64,000 nt of DNA from Mycolicibacterium psychrotolerans (GCF_010729305.1 NZ_AP022574.1:2108001-2172000); one strand, 5' to 3'. Shown: positions 1-7,507, counted from the first letter of the stretch. Numbers and translations: made by a program. Notes: generated by a model not told the origin, from the letters alone.

Positions 1-352
1 GGCGATCATCAACACCGGCAGCATCAACGGACTGCGCGGCAACAAGTCTCTGATCGACTATTCGGCGACCAAGGGTGCGGTGATCGCACTGACGTATTCG
101 CTGGCGCAGTCGCTGGCCGAGCGCAACATTCGCGTGAACTGCGTCGCACCCGGCCCGGTGTGGACACCGCTGATCCCGGCCACCATGCCGTCCGACAAGG
201 TCGAGTCGTTCGGCGAACAGGTCCCGATGGGCCGCGCGGCGCAACCCGACGAGATCGCGCCGTCGTACGTCTTCTTCGCCGCCAACCGGATGTCGTCCTA
301 CTACAGCGGCGAGGTGCTGGCCCCGATCGGGGGCGAAACGCTGCCCGGCTGA
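1..352 (+). CDS. Short-chain dehydrogenase/reductase, C-terminal part (start lies before the window)
   Basis: The frame is open from base 2 and ends with TGA. It shows the second half of a classical SDR: a Ser-containing strand (NTGSING), then the catalytic Tyr-x-x-x-Lys as YSATK, then NCVAPGPVWTPL, typical of the substrate loop after the last Rossmann strands, and a C-terminal SG.VL.PIGGE ending. It should be a cytoplasmic NAD(P)-dependent oxidoreductase of about 280-300 residues, of the glucose-1-dehydrogenase/YhdG-like subgroup often found with stress genes. The substrate cannot be read from this part. It is convergent with the hemerythrin gene that follows 7 bases away. Confidence 0.85.
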   Translation, partial: AIINTGSINGLRGNKSLIDYSATKGAVIALTYSLAQSLAERNIRVNCVAPGPVWTPLIPATMPSDKVESFGEQVPMGRAAQPDEIAPSYVFFAANRMSSYYSGEVLAPIGGETLPG

Positions 353-359
353 GCGTGTT

Positions 360-926
360 TCACGATCTGAACGCGCCGAGTGCGTCGCGCGCCCGGTCCA
401 GCACCGACGCGAAGGGTCCCGCCGCGAAGTTCGCGGCCGCGGACTCCACACCGGGGTGCGGATGGGTCGGCGCGATGCGTTCGGCGGCGGCAACGGCGTC
501 GGCCAATTTGGCGAGTTCGTCGTCGCTGACCGCATCCTCCAGCGCGGTGAACTCCAGCTTCTCTTCGTTGTCGGCGTGCGTGAGCACCGCCCCCTGGAGG
601 TGGATGAGAGCCTTGCTGAACTCGGCGCTGTCGATCGGCAACTTCTCGATGTCGCGCAGCAGCACCTTCGCGTCGTGCTCCTCGGCCAACCGCGCGTCGA
701 CGATCTCCTGGCCGCCGTCGACCTTGCGCCGCACCCGGGGGTGCACCACCATCTCCTCGGCCGTCTCGTGCACCGCGAGCATGGTCCGGAGGCGGGTGAA
801 CGCATCCTGCCGGGTGTCGGCGTCTGCGGCGTCCAGCGTCTCGATGAACAGGGCTTTGATGGTCTCGTGCTGGGTCTTGAGGTAGTCGACGACGTCGCGG
901 GCCGAGGAGATACTCGGAGCAGACAC
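360..926 (-). CDS. Hemerythrin HHE cation-binding domain protein
   Basis: 188 aa, soluble. The start is the GTG at 926, which has an AGGAGG ribosome site about 5 bases upstream; the frame is open further upstream but is not coding-like. The protein has the helical HHE pattern: His in YLKTQHETIK, HETAEEMVVHPRV, EEHDAKV and THADNEEKLEF, the ligands of a di-iron centre. Family members bind O2 or take part in oxidative-stress and haem/iron responses; mycobacterial hemerythrin-like proteins are known to be SigF dependent. Here a SigF-type promoter lies about 70 bases upstream (997-1022), divergent from the one for the alcohol dehydrogenase, so the two genes probably respond together. Confidence 0.85.
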   Translation of the reverse strand: MSAPSISSARDVVDYLKTQHETIKALFIETLDAADADTRQDAFTRLRTMLAVHETAEEMVVHPRVRRKVDGGQEIVDARLAEEHDAKVLLRDIEKLPIDSAEFSKALIHLQGAVLTHADNEEKLEFTALEDAVSDDELAKLADAVAAAERIAPTHPHPGVESAAANFAAGPFASVLDRARDALGAFRS

Positions 927-996
927 TTGAACCTCCTGCTGCTCTTGGTGTTTGGGCTGAGCGAGACGCCACGGTGCGGCTCGCGTGGTGTGTTCG

Positions 997-1022
997 GTAC
1001 CCGCCGGCGCGACGGCGAAAAC
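997..1022 (-). promoter_or_regulatory. SigF-type promoter for the hemerythrin gene
   Basis: Reading the minus strand: GTTT (1022-1019), 16 bases, GGGTAC (1002-997). This fits the mycobacterial SigF pattern GTTT-N15-17-GGGTAT with one mismatch. The expected transcript start, about 990, gives a leader of about 64 bases to the GTG at 926. Confidence 0.6.
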
Positions 1023-1046
1023 GTGGCCTCGCCGTGGCCGGTCGGC

Positions 1047-1071
1047 GTTTGAACCGGTCGCCCGCGGGTAT
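1047..1071 (+). promoter_or_regulatory. Consensus SigF promoter for the alcohol dehydrogenase
   Basis: GTTT at 1047-1050, 15 bases, GGGTAT at 1066-1071: an exact match to the SigF consensus. Transcription should begin near 1077-1079, after the ATG at 1074, so the next in-frame ATG at 1083 is the likely start on an almost leaderless mRNA. The promoter is back to back with the hemerythrin promoter, with 24 bases between the two -35 elements. Confidence 0.7.
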
Positions 1072-1082
1072 CGATGCCGGTC

Positions 1083-2264
1083 ATGAAGGCTGTCACCTGG
1101 CACGGCAGGCGCGATGTGCGCGTCGACACCGTGGACGATCCGAAGCTCGAGGAACCGACGGACGCGATCATCGAGGTCACGTCGACGAACATCTGCGGGT
1201 CCGACCTGCACCTGTACGAGGTGCTCGGGGCGTTCATGCATCCGGGCGACATCCTCGGTCACGAGGCGATGGGTGTCGTGCGGGAGGTGGGTTCCGGGGT
1301 CACCGATCTTGCCGTCGGTGACCGCGTCGTGGTGCCCTTCCAGATCTCCTGCGGGCACTGCTTCATGTGTGACGAACAGCTCTACACGCAGTGCGAGACC
1401 ACGCAGGTGCGCGAGCAGGGCATGGGCGCGGCGCTGTTCGGATACTCCGAACTCTACGGTCAGGTGCCGGGCGGGCAGGCGCAGTACCTGCGGGTGCCGC
1501 AGGCGCAGTTCACTCACATCAAAGTGCCTGAGGGGCCTCCGGATTCACGCTTCGTCTATCTCTCCGACGTGCTGCCGACGGCCTGGCAGGGGGTGGCGTA
1601 CGCCGGTATCCCCGACGGCGGCTCGGTCACCGTGCTGGGTCTGGGACCGATCGGCGACATGGCAGCCCGGATCGCGCAGCACCTCGGTCACCGGGTGATC
1701 GCCGTCGACCGGGTGTCGGAGCGACTGGCCCGGGCGACGGCGCGCGGCATCCAGACCATCGATCTGCGCGAGCTGACGGGATCGGTCGGCGACGCGGTCC
1801 GCGATCTGACCGACGGGCGGGGCACCGATTCGGTGATCGACGCGGTCGGCATGGAGGCGCACGGCTCACCCATCGCGCAGGCGGCTCAGACCGCGACGGC
1901 GTTCCTGCCCGACTTCATCGCGAAGCCGTTCATGCAGAAGGCCGGGGTGGACCGCCTCGACGCGCTGTACTCGGCCATCGACTGCGTGCGCCGGGGCGGG
2001 ACGATCTCGCTGAGCGGCGTCTACGGCGGGATGGCCGATCCGATGCCGATGCTGACGCTGTTCGACAAGCAGGTGCAGCTTCGGATGGGGCAGGCCAACG
2101 TCAAGAAGTGGGTCGACGACATCATGCCGTTGCTGACCGACTCCGACCCGCTGGGCGTCGACACGTTCGCCACTCACGTACTGCCCCTCGACCAGGCCCC
2201 GCATGCCTACGAGATCTTCCAGAAGAAGCAGGATGGCGCCGTGAAGGTCATGCTGCAGCCCTGA
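1083..2264 (+). CDS. Zinc-dependent alcohol dehydrogenase, formaldehyde-dehydrogenase-like (MDR family)
   Basis: 393 aa from the ATG at 1083; an ATG at 1074 is also in frame but would lie upstream of the predicted transcript start. The N-terminal half has the catalytic zinc site (NICGSDLHLYE, then GHEAMGVV) and the structural-zinc cysteine cluster in the CGHCFMCDEQLYTQC stretch. A GLGPIG Rossmann nucleotide-binding motif follows around residue 185, then a basic/acidic switch IAVDR that suggests NAD. The C-terminal region carries the extension seen in glutathione-independent formaldehyde dehydrogenases. It is a cytoplasmic oxidoreductase; the substrate is not determined. A consensus SigF promoter upstream points to a stationary-phase/stress role. 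Confidence 0.88.
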   Translation: MKAVTWHGRRDVRVDTVDDPKLEEPTDAIIEVTSTNICGSDLHLYEVLGAFMHPGDILGHEAMGVVREVGSGVTDLAVGDRVVVPFQISCGHCFMCDEQLYTQCETTQVREQGMGAALFGYSELYGQVPGGQAQYLRVPQAQFTHIKVPEGPPDSRFVYLSDVLPTAWQGVAYAGIPDGGSVTVLGLGPIGDMAARIAQHLGHRVIAVDRVSERLARATARGIQTIDLRELTGSVGDAVRDLTDGRGTDSVIDAVGMEAHGSPIAQAAQTATAFLPDFIAKPFMQKAGVDRLDALYSAIDCVRRGGTISLSGVYGGMADPMPMLTLFDKQVQLRMGQANVKKWVDDIMPLLTDSDPLGVDTFATHVLPLDQAPHAYEIFQKKQDGAVKVMLQP

Positions 2265-2305
2265 GCTCGGCGTGACGGCGCGAACGTGAGAAGGAACGCG
2301 GAAGG

Positions 2306-3325
2306 ATGCGGCTAGCGCGCAGCAGGCTCGACACACCCGGAATCGTGCGCAAGCGGCGAGGCAAGGGCTTCGCCTACTACGGGCCGGACGGCGAACTGTT
2401 GGCCGATCCGGACACCGCGCAGCGGATCAAGGATCTGGTCATCCCGCCGGCGTGGAAGAACGTGTGGATCAGCCCGCGGCCCAACGGACACATCCAGGCG
2501 GTGGGCACCGACGCCGCAGGTCGGCGGCAGTACCTGTATCACGAGCGGTGGCAGCAGGAGCGGGCCGAGGAGAAGTTCGACCGGGTCCTCGAGCTGTCCA
2601 CGCGGCTGCCGGAGTGGCGCGCGCAGATCGCCAGCGACCTCGCCGGCAATCGGCTGACCCGCGACCGGGTACTGGCGCTCGCCCTGCAACTCGTCGACCG
2701 CGGGTACTTCCGAGCCGGTGGCGAGCAATCCGCCGAGGAATACGAACACTACGGGCTGGCGACCCTGCTCTGCGAGCACGTGACGGTGAAGAAGAACGCC
2801 GTGGAATTCGACTATCCGGCCAAGAGTGGGGTGCAGCGCACCGTCGAGATCGACGATCCGCAAGTGGTGCGCGCAGTCCGGTCGCTGATGCGGCGCACAG
2901 AACGCACCGGACGACTTCTGGTGTGCCGCAATGGGTCCAGCGGGTGGGTCGAGGTGAAGGCCGACGACCTCAATGCGCGTTTCAAGGAGATCGTCGGTGA
3001 GGAGTTCACCGTCAAGGATCTGCGCACCTGGCACGGCACCGTGCTGGCGGCGGCGGCGTTCGCCGACGCCAAGCCGCCCACCTCCAAGACCTCGGCCAAG
3101 CGCGAGACCTCGGCGGTGATGAAGGAGGTCTCCTCGGAGCTGGGCAACACCCCGGCGGTGGCGCGGACGTCGTACGTCGACCCCAGGGTGGTCGTGGGGT
3201 ACGAACGCGGAATGACGATCGCCTCGGCGACGCGGCGCGCGGAGAAGATCGATGAGCCCGACCGCGCGCAAGAGCTGTTGGAGAAGGCGACACGCCAGCT
3301 CATCCGCCGGGTGGCCCGCGGATAG
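2306..3325 (+). CDS. DNA topoisomerase IB
   Basis: 339 aa, the usual size of poxvirus-like bacterial TopIB. The N-terminal domain has the conserved YYGPDGE and IPPAWKNVWISP..NGHIQAVGTD..GRRQYLYH signature. The catalytic domain shows Arg136 (YFRAGGEQ), Lys161 (VTVKKN), Arg240 with His243 (DLRTWHGT) and the nucleophile Tyr290 (ARTSYVDPRV). It relaxes positive and negative supercoils through a 3'-phosphotyrosyl intermediate. The ATG at 2306 is preceded by GGAAGG. It stands alone, followed 13 bases later by a hairpin, within the stress-type cluster. Confidence 0.93.
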   Translation: MRLARSRLDTPGIVRKRRGKGFAYYGPDGELLADPDTAQRIKDLVIPPAWKNVWISPRPNGHIQAVGTDAAGRRQYLYHERWQQERAEEKFDRVLELSTRLPEWRAQIASDLAGNRLTRDRVLALALQLVDRGYFRAGGEQSAEEYEHYGLATLLCEHVTVKKNAVEFDYPAKSGVQRTVEIDDPQVVRAVRSLMRRTERTGRLLVCRNGSSGWVEVKADDLNARFKEIVGEEFTVKDLRTWHGTVLAAAAFADAKPPTSKTSAKRETSAVMKEVSSELGNTPAVARTSYVDPRVVVGYERGMTIASATRRAEKIDEPDRAQELLEKATRQLIRRVARG

Positions 3326-3337
3326 CGGTGTGTTTGG

Positions 3338-3353
3338 CCGCCCGCCGGGGCGG
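3338..3353 (+). terminator. Hairpin after topoisomerase IB
   Basis: Perfect 6-bp stem CCGCCC / GGGCGG with a GCCG loop, flanked by TTT and AAAA, 13 bases after the topoisomerase stop. No U-tract; read as an intrinsic terminator of the GC-rich type. Confidence 0.4.
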
Positions 3354-3394
3354 AAAACCTATCGGGAGCTATCCAGGTTCTAGGAGGTAGTTCT

Positions 3395-3652
3395 ATGCCG
3401 AGCACATCGATCAAGAACGAGAAGATGTACGAGGATCTCCGGCGCGAGGGGAACTCGAAGGAGAAGGCAGCGCGCATCTCCAACGCGGCAGCCGCACGCG
3501 GTAAGTCGTCGGTGGGCCGAAAAGGCGGGCAGTCAGGCTCTTACGACGACTGGAGTGTCGGGGAGCTCAAGCAGCGCGCCAAGGAACTCGGGCTGTCGGG
3601 ATACTCGCGGCTGACCAAGGACAAACTCATTTCCGAGCTTCGCAACCACTGA
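3395..3652 (+). CDS. Small basic protein with SAP/Rho-N-like C-terminal domain
   Basis: 85 aa, preceded by an AGGAGGT ribosome site. The N-terminal half is charged (SIKNEKMYEDLRREGNSKEKAARISNA), with a Gly/Ser linker at about residues 35-50. The C-terminal half (WSVGELKQRAKELGLSGYSRLTKDKLISELR) matches the helix-extended-loop-helix of Rho N-terminal/SAP modules, which bind nucleic acid. Similar short proteins are common in actinobacteria, often near stress genes. The role is probably DNA or RNA binding; this is inferred from the fold only. Confidence 0.8.
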   Translation: MPSTSIKNEKMYEDLRREGNSKEKAARISNAAAARGKSSVGRKGGQSGSYDDWSVGELKQRAKELGLSGYSRLTKDKLISELRNH

Positions 3653-3659
3653 CGCGACG

Positions 3660-3842
3660 TCAGTCCTGCTTCGCGCGCGCCTCGGCGCCGGATTCCTGGG
3701 TGTCGATGTCGTCGTCGGACCCGGCGCGACCCACGTAGGGACCCTCAGCCTGATCGTCGTCGCCCTCGCTGGCGCGTGAGCCGGCCACCTTGGGGTCGGA
3801 ATCGACGTCGGACTCGGCCTTCTCGGAATGGGGGTTGCTCAT
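3660..3842 (-). CDS. Small acidic hypothetical protein
   Basis: 60 aa, very rich in Asp, Glu, Ser and Gly with no hydrophobic core, so probably disordered. The start at 3842 has a strong AGGAGG site. A near-consensus SigF promoter lies upstream (3873-3897), in keeping with the neighbouring stress genes. It is convergent with the Rho-N-like gene, 7 bases apart. I do not recognise a family. Confidence 0.65.
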   Translation of the reverse strand: MSNPHSEKAESDVDSDPKVAGSRASEGDDDQAEGPYVGRAGSDDDIDTQESGAEARAKQD

Positions 3843-3872
3843 CGGTGCCTCCTGTTGCGGGTCGGGGACGGC

Positions 3873-3897
3873 ATGCCCGAACGGCCCGGATCTAAAC
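3873..3897 (-). promoter_or_regulatory. Probable SigF promoter for the acidic small protein
   Basis: Minus strand: GTTT (3897-3894), 15 bases, GGGCAT (3878-3873), one mismatch from the SigF -10 GGGTAT. It ends about 30 bases before the start codon. Confidence 0.45.
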
Positions 3898-4041
3898 CCT
3901 GCGCAGGTTTGGTACCGGCGCCGCCGGATACGTGGCTGGGATGAGCAGACGCGTTGCCGTCGAGCAGGTCGACCCTCGCCGAATTGCCAAGGGAGACGTC
4001 ATCAAAGACCCGCGGCCGACCGGTGGCTGACCGTGGGGGAG

Positions 4042-4057
4042 GTCACGAACTGGTGAC
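4042..4057. repeat. Inverted repeat GTCAC-N6-GTGAC
   Basis: A perfect 5-bp palindrome with a 6-base spacer, about 40 bases upstream of the -35 element of the SigF promoter at 4100-4124. The size and spacing fit an operator for a dimeric regulator; none is identified. Confidence 0.3.
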
Positions 4058-4099
4058 GCGCAGAATCGGTGACTGAGTTGTGAACTGTGCCGCGCGGCC

Positions 4100-4124
4100 G
4101 TTTGTGCGTGAGCGGCCCGGGTAA
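4100..4124 (+). promoter_or_regulatory. SigF-type promoter for the reductase/UsfY operon
   Basis: GTTT at 4100-4103, 15 bases, GGGTAA at 4119-4124, one mismatch from consensus. The start codon at 4134 is only 9 bases further, so the mRNA would be nearly leaderless. Confidence 0.6.
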
Positions 4125-4133
4125 CGCTCAGGC

Positions 4134-4757
4134 ATGGCCGAAAGCAACGAGCAACTGCGCGCTGTGGGGCTGATCTGCAGCTTGAAGCCGAGCCCGGCGG
4201 AGTCCAGCAGCGCCCTGATCGTCGATCACGTCTTCGAGACCCTGCGCGCCCAGGGTGTCCAGTGCGAGGCGGTGCGCTGCGTGGACTACAACATCGCTCC
4301 CGGCGTCGAGGCCGACATGGGCGACAGCGACCAGTGGCCGCAGATCCGGCAGAAGGTCCTGGACGCGGACATCCTGCTGCTCAGTACGCCCACGTGGGTG
4401 GGGCACGCGTCCTCGGTCGCGCAGCGCGTGCTCGAGCGGCTGGACGCCGAGCTGTCGAACAAGGACGACCAGGGCCGCCCGGCGATGGCCGGGAAGGTGG
4501 CCATCGTCGCCGTCGTCGGAAACGAAGACGGTGCGCACAAGATCACCGCTGATCTGTTCCAGTCGCTCAACGACGTCGGCTTCACCATCCCGTCGCAAGG
4601 CTCCACCTACTGGAACGGGCCGGCGATGGGATCGACCGATTACAAGGACCTCGACGAGGTGCCCGAAGGGACCGCGTCGACCAACGCCACTGTGGCGCGC
4701 AACGCGGCACACCTCGCGCGCGCGTTGCGGCACGCCGAATACCCGCCCTACGAGTGA
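4134..4757 (+). CDS. NAD(P)H-dependent FMN reductase / flavodoxin-fold protein
   Basis: 207 aa, cytoplasmic. The N-terminal strand and phosphate-binding loop are GLICSLKPSPAESSS; the next flavin-contact region is LLLSTPTWVGHASSVAQRVLERLD, as in NADPH-dependent FMN reductases and WrbA-like proteins; VAIVAVVGNEDGAHK follows, then a C-terminal YWNGP.MGSTDYKD loop. It should transfer electrons from NAD(P)H through FMN to a quinone, azo or similar acceptor. It sits directly behind a SigF-type promoter and 26 bases before the UsfY-like gene, likely co-transcribed, so a stress-time redox role is plausible. Confidence 0.8.
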   Translation: MAESNEQLRAVGLICSLKPSPAESSSALIVDHVFETLRAQGVQCEAVRCVDYNIAPGVEADMGDSDQWPQIRQKVLDADILLLSTPTWVGHASSVAQRVLERLDAELSNKDDQGRPAMAGKVAIVAVVGNEDGAHKITADLFQSLNDVGFTIPSQGSTYWNGPAMGSTDYKDLDEVPEGTASTNATVARNAAHLARALRHAEYPPYE

Positions 4758-4783
4758 CGCCCAGAGCTCGAGGAGGAGCGCAC

Positions 4784-5095
4784 ATGCCGGATACATCGCA
4801 CGATCCCGTCGACCACGCCCGCACCTACCGGCAGCACGCCGGCGAGACGATGAAGGCGGGCATGAACGCGCCCGGCCTGATCGGTGTCGGCCTAGGAGTG
4901 CTGTCGTTGGTGGTGGGCCTGTTCTCGTTCGCCAACGGATCCCGCACCACCGGGGTCGTCGCCGTCATCCTCGCCCTGGTGCTCGCCGGTGCAGGATTCG
5001 CCTGGTTGGCGTCGCGGCACCGCAGGGTGCAAGAGAAGCAGGTGGATTGGCACCAGGACAATCCTGACGCGCCGTATGAGCCGCCGACGAGCTGA
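4784..5095 (+). CDS. usfY: UsfY-like membrane protein
   Basis: 103 aa from the ATG at 4784, which has a GAGGAGGAG ribosome site; the frame runs upstream into the previous gene. The N-terminus DPVDHARTYRQHAGE and the end AWLASRHRRVQ...W..DNPD resemble UsfY, the small protein encoded next to sigF in mycobacteria. Two membrane segments lie near residues 30-48 and 54-72. It follows the flavin reductase in an operon headed by a SigF-type promoter. No biochemical function is known for the family; the UsfY assignment is from memory of the family pattern. Confidence 0.6.
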   Translation: MPDTSHDPVDHARTYRQHAGETMKAGMNAPGLIGVGLGVLSLVVGLFSFANGSRTTGVVAVILALVLAGAGFAWLASRHRRVQEKQVDWHQDNPDAPYEPPTS

Positions 5096-5176
5096 GGATC
5101 GGGGCTAATGGCCGCCTAGGCCCGTGCAGGCGTTGTAACGTACGGAACGTCTGCCGCGCCTGCATCGAGGAGCACT

Positions 5177-6865
5177 GTGGCCGCTACCGACGCACCCGCT
5201 CGCGACCGCCCGTGGCGCCGTCCAGGCTCCCTGCGATATGCGCTCAGTCGGCTGCGCGGGATCGTCCGGCCGCCTGTCGACGTCTACAGTCCGGCGCCAG
5301 GGTCGGTCACCGTTCACCACGACGTGGCGGTGACCACGCGCGACGGCACCGTGCTGCGCGTCAACGTCTACCTCCCGCCGCGGGATGACCGGTATCCCGT
5401 GGTGCTGTGTGCGCACCCGTACGGGAAGGACAACCATCCCCGGAAACGGACACGGCTTCCCGGCTACCGCATTCCTTTTCAGTACCGAGCCCTGAGACAA
5501 CCGGCCGGCGTTCGATTCTCGGCGTTGACCGGGTGGGAGGCGCCCGACCCGGCCTGGTGGACCGCCCGGGGATTCGCGGTGGTGAACTGCGACCTGCGCG
5601 GTGCCGGAACCTCCGACGGCGTGGGCTCGGTGCTGTCGGATCAGGAGGGCGAAGACGTCTACGACCTGATCGAATGGGCGGCGGAGCAGTCGTGGAGCAC
5701 CGGCGCGGTCGGCATGCTCGGGGTGTCCTACCTTGCGATCTCGCAGTGGAAGGCGGCCGCGCTGCGACCGCCGCATCTGCGCGCGATCGTCCCCTGGGAA
5801 GGGTTCACCGACGCCTACCGCGACCTGATGCGCCCCGGCGGTATTCAGGAGATCGGTTTCGTCAAGCTGTGGAGTCGCGAGCTGCGCAACATCCGCCTCA
5901 CGTATCAGGTGGGGGAGGAGACCGCGAAACACCCTCTGCGCGACGAGTTCTGGCGCTCGCTGGTCCCGGACCTCGAGCGCATCGAGGTCCCCGCCTTGAT
6001 CTGCGGCAGCTTCTCCGACAACAACCTGCATACTCGCGGGTCGATTCGCGCCTTCGAGAACATCTCCGCACCCACCCGTCATCTGTTCACGCACCGCGAA
6101 GGCAAATGGGCCACCTTCTATTCGGAGGAATCGCTGCGCACTCAGGTGGACTTCCTGGACCGCCACCTGCGCGGCGGCGAGGCCGCGCCGCCGCCCCGCG
6201 TGCGACTCGAGGTCCGCGAGAGTCGGGACCAGGTCGTGGAGGTGCGCAACGAGTCCAGCTGGCCGCTGGAGCGGACGACGTGGACGCCGCTGTACCTGAC
6301 TGACGACGGCTTGAGCGCCGGACCGGCACCGGCGGACGGCTCGATGAGCTTCGACGTCCGATCACATGGACTCAGATTCGGGTGGACGGTGCCCCGCGAT
6401 GTGGAGTTGACCGGCCCAATGGCGTTGCGGCTGTTCGTGAGTGCCGACACCGACGATGTGGACCTGTTCGTCGGCGTCGAGAAATGGCGCGGCGACACCT
6501 ACGTTCCGTTCGAGGGCTCCTACGGCTTCGGCCGCGACCGGGTGAGCACCGGCTGGCTGCGCGCGTCGATGCGGGCACTCGATCAGGAACAGTCCCGACC
6601 GTTCGCGCCGGTGCACACGTTCACCGAGTGTCAGCCGTTGCGCACCGGAGAGATAGTCGACGTCGACATCGCGCTGGGGCCGTCGGCCACGGTCTTCCGC
6701 CGTCGGGAACAACTCCGGCTGGTGATCGCCGGGCGCTGGCTGTGGCCTCGCAACCCGCTCACCGGACAGTTCCCCGGCGCCTACGAGCGACGGTCCCGGG
6801 GCACCGCGACTGTGCACTGGGGCCCGGAGCGGCAGGCGCGACTGCTCGTGCCGTTGATCTGCTGA
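5177..6865 (+). CDS. CocE/NonD-family hydrolase (X-Pro dipeptidyl-peptidase S15-like)
   Basis: 562 aa. GTG start with GAGGAG just upstream. The alpha/beta-hydrolase domain begins near residue 48 (DVAVTTRDGTVLRVNVYLP) and carries GMLGVSYLAISQ with nucleophile Ser184; the acid and His lie in the CGSFSDNN and THREGKW regions. The C-terminal half (about residue 340 onward, LEVRESRD..EVRNES.WPLERT) is the jelly-roll domain of this family. Members hydrolyse acyl or peptide bonds (cocaine esterase, glutaryl acylase, X-Pro peptidase); the substrate here is unknown. There is no signal peptide, and a predicted helical N-terminus. It is followed by a long inverted repeat and the tRNA. Confidence 0.85.
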   Translation: MAATDAPARDRPWRRPGSLRYALSRLRGIVRPPVDVYSPAPGSVTVHHDVAVTTRDGTVLRVNVYLPPRDDRYPVVLCAHPYGKDNHPRKRTRLPGYRIPFQYRALRQPAGVRFSALTGWEAPDPAWWTARGFAVVNCDLRGAGTSDGVGSVLSDQEGEDVYDLIEWAAEQSWSTGAVGMLGVSYLAISQWKAAALRPPHLRAIVPWEGFTDAYRDLMRPGGIQEIGFVKLWSRELRNIRLTYQVGEETAKHPLRDEFWRSLVPDLERIEVPALICGSFSDNNLHTRGSIRAFENISAPTRHLFTHREGKWATFYSEESLRTQVDFLDRHLRGGEAAPPPRVRLEVRESRDQVVEVRNESSWPLERTTWTPLYLTDDGLSAGPAPADGSMSFDVRSHGLRFGWTVPRDVELTGPMALRLFVSADTDDVDLFVGVEKWRGDTYVPFEGSYGFGRDRVSTGWLRASMRALDQEQSRPFAPVHTFTECQPLRTGEIVDVDIALGPSATVFRRREQLRLVIAGRWLWPRNPLTGQFPGAYERRSRGTATVHWGPERQARLLVPLIC

Positions 6866-6880
6866 ACGCGGAGGTCGCGC

Positions 6881-6946
6881 GCCGCCGAACGTGCGTCCTC
6901 GGCGATCTTCCGGGCTCTGCGCCGCCGTGAGCGCACGTTCGACGGC
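6881..6946. repeat. 15-bp inverted repeat with 36-base loop before the tRNA
   Basis: Arms at 6881-6895 and 6932-6946 match at 14 of 15 positions (core CGAACGTGCG / CGCACGTTCG). They lie between the hydrolase stop and the tRNA, and the right arm covers the putative -35 of the tRNA promoter. It could end the hydrolase transcript or bind a regulator. Confidence 0.5.
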
Positions 6947-6965
6947 ACGCGCGGATGTCTAGGAT
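6938..6965 (+). promoter_or_regulatory. Putative vegetative promoter of the tRNA
   Basis: TTCGAC (6938-6943), 16 bases, TAGGAT (6960-6965), ending 9 bases before the mature tRNA. It resembles SigA -35/-10 elements. Confidence 0.4.
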
Positions 6966-6974
6966 CGGACGACG

Positions 6975-7048
6975 GCCCCCATAGCCCAATTGGCAGAGGC
7001 AGCGGACTTAAAATCCGCACAGTGTCGGTTCGAGTCCGACTGGGGGCA
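6975..7048 (+). tRNA. tRNA-Leu(UAA), with a short class I variable arm
   Basis: Acceptor GCCCCCA pairs with TGGGGGC; the D arm is GCC/GGC with loop CAATTGGCAGA; the anticodon stem GCGGA/TCCGC encloses CTTAAAA, giving anticodon TAA; the T arm is GTCGG-TTCGAGT-CCGAC; discriminator A at 7048, followed by CC but no encoded CCA. The anticodon says leucine, yet the variable loop is only ACAGT (5 bases) where bacterial leucine tRNAs normally have a long arm. UUA codons are rare in genomes of this GC content. The 3' half is echoed at 10987-11011. Confidence 0.88.
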
Positions 7049-7507
7049 CCGAGAAGGCGTTGGTAGCTGCGTTTTCGGGCAAGATGGATCGGTTCGCAAC
7101 CCCACTCACCCGGCTTCACCCCTGGCGTTCGGCCGGCTACCGGCGGCAAGGTCGACGCGCTGGCTCTCGCGTGACGAGTCAAAGGCCCGGGGTTGGGCAT
7201 TGTCGGTGCCCGAGTGCTGGCCTCGGTTCTCAAGCGAAGAGCATCGGGTGGTGAGGTGGGTTGGACCGTGACGGAGGGCGGCAAACTAGGTGGCGCCGTC
7301 GTGCGGCACAGTCAACGCGGCCGTCTGCGCTCGCGACTGAGCCTTCCTCGACAATACCGCCGCTGTTCATCGAAGGGTTGGCGCGGAGGATAGTTCGTGC
7401 GCGGCGCGGAATCCGACGAGCAGATTAGTTCGTCCATTTCATCTCGCCAATCCCGTCCTTGTCGAGGCCGAGGCGGATAGCGTCGACTTCGATAGGGGAG
7501 GCTCGTT
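7049..7507. other. Stretch without a recognisable gene
   Basis: Open frames here are short, differ from known families and lack good ribosome sites. Nothing is supported apart from being the tRNA-proximal end of the insert; the last 20 bases hold the GGGGAGG ribosome site of the next gene. Confidence 0.5.

Noticed and set aside
360..1517. A 385-codon minus-strand frame longer than the hemerythrin gene
   Set aside because: Its upstream two thirds are antisense to the alcohol dehydrogenase and not protein-like; the GTG at 926 has the ribosome site.
3395..3652. Transcription terminator Rho fragment
   Set aside because: Only the small SAP/Rho-N-like module is present; length and ribosome site indicate a complete small protein.
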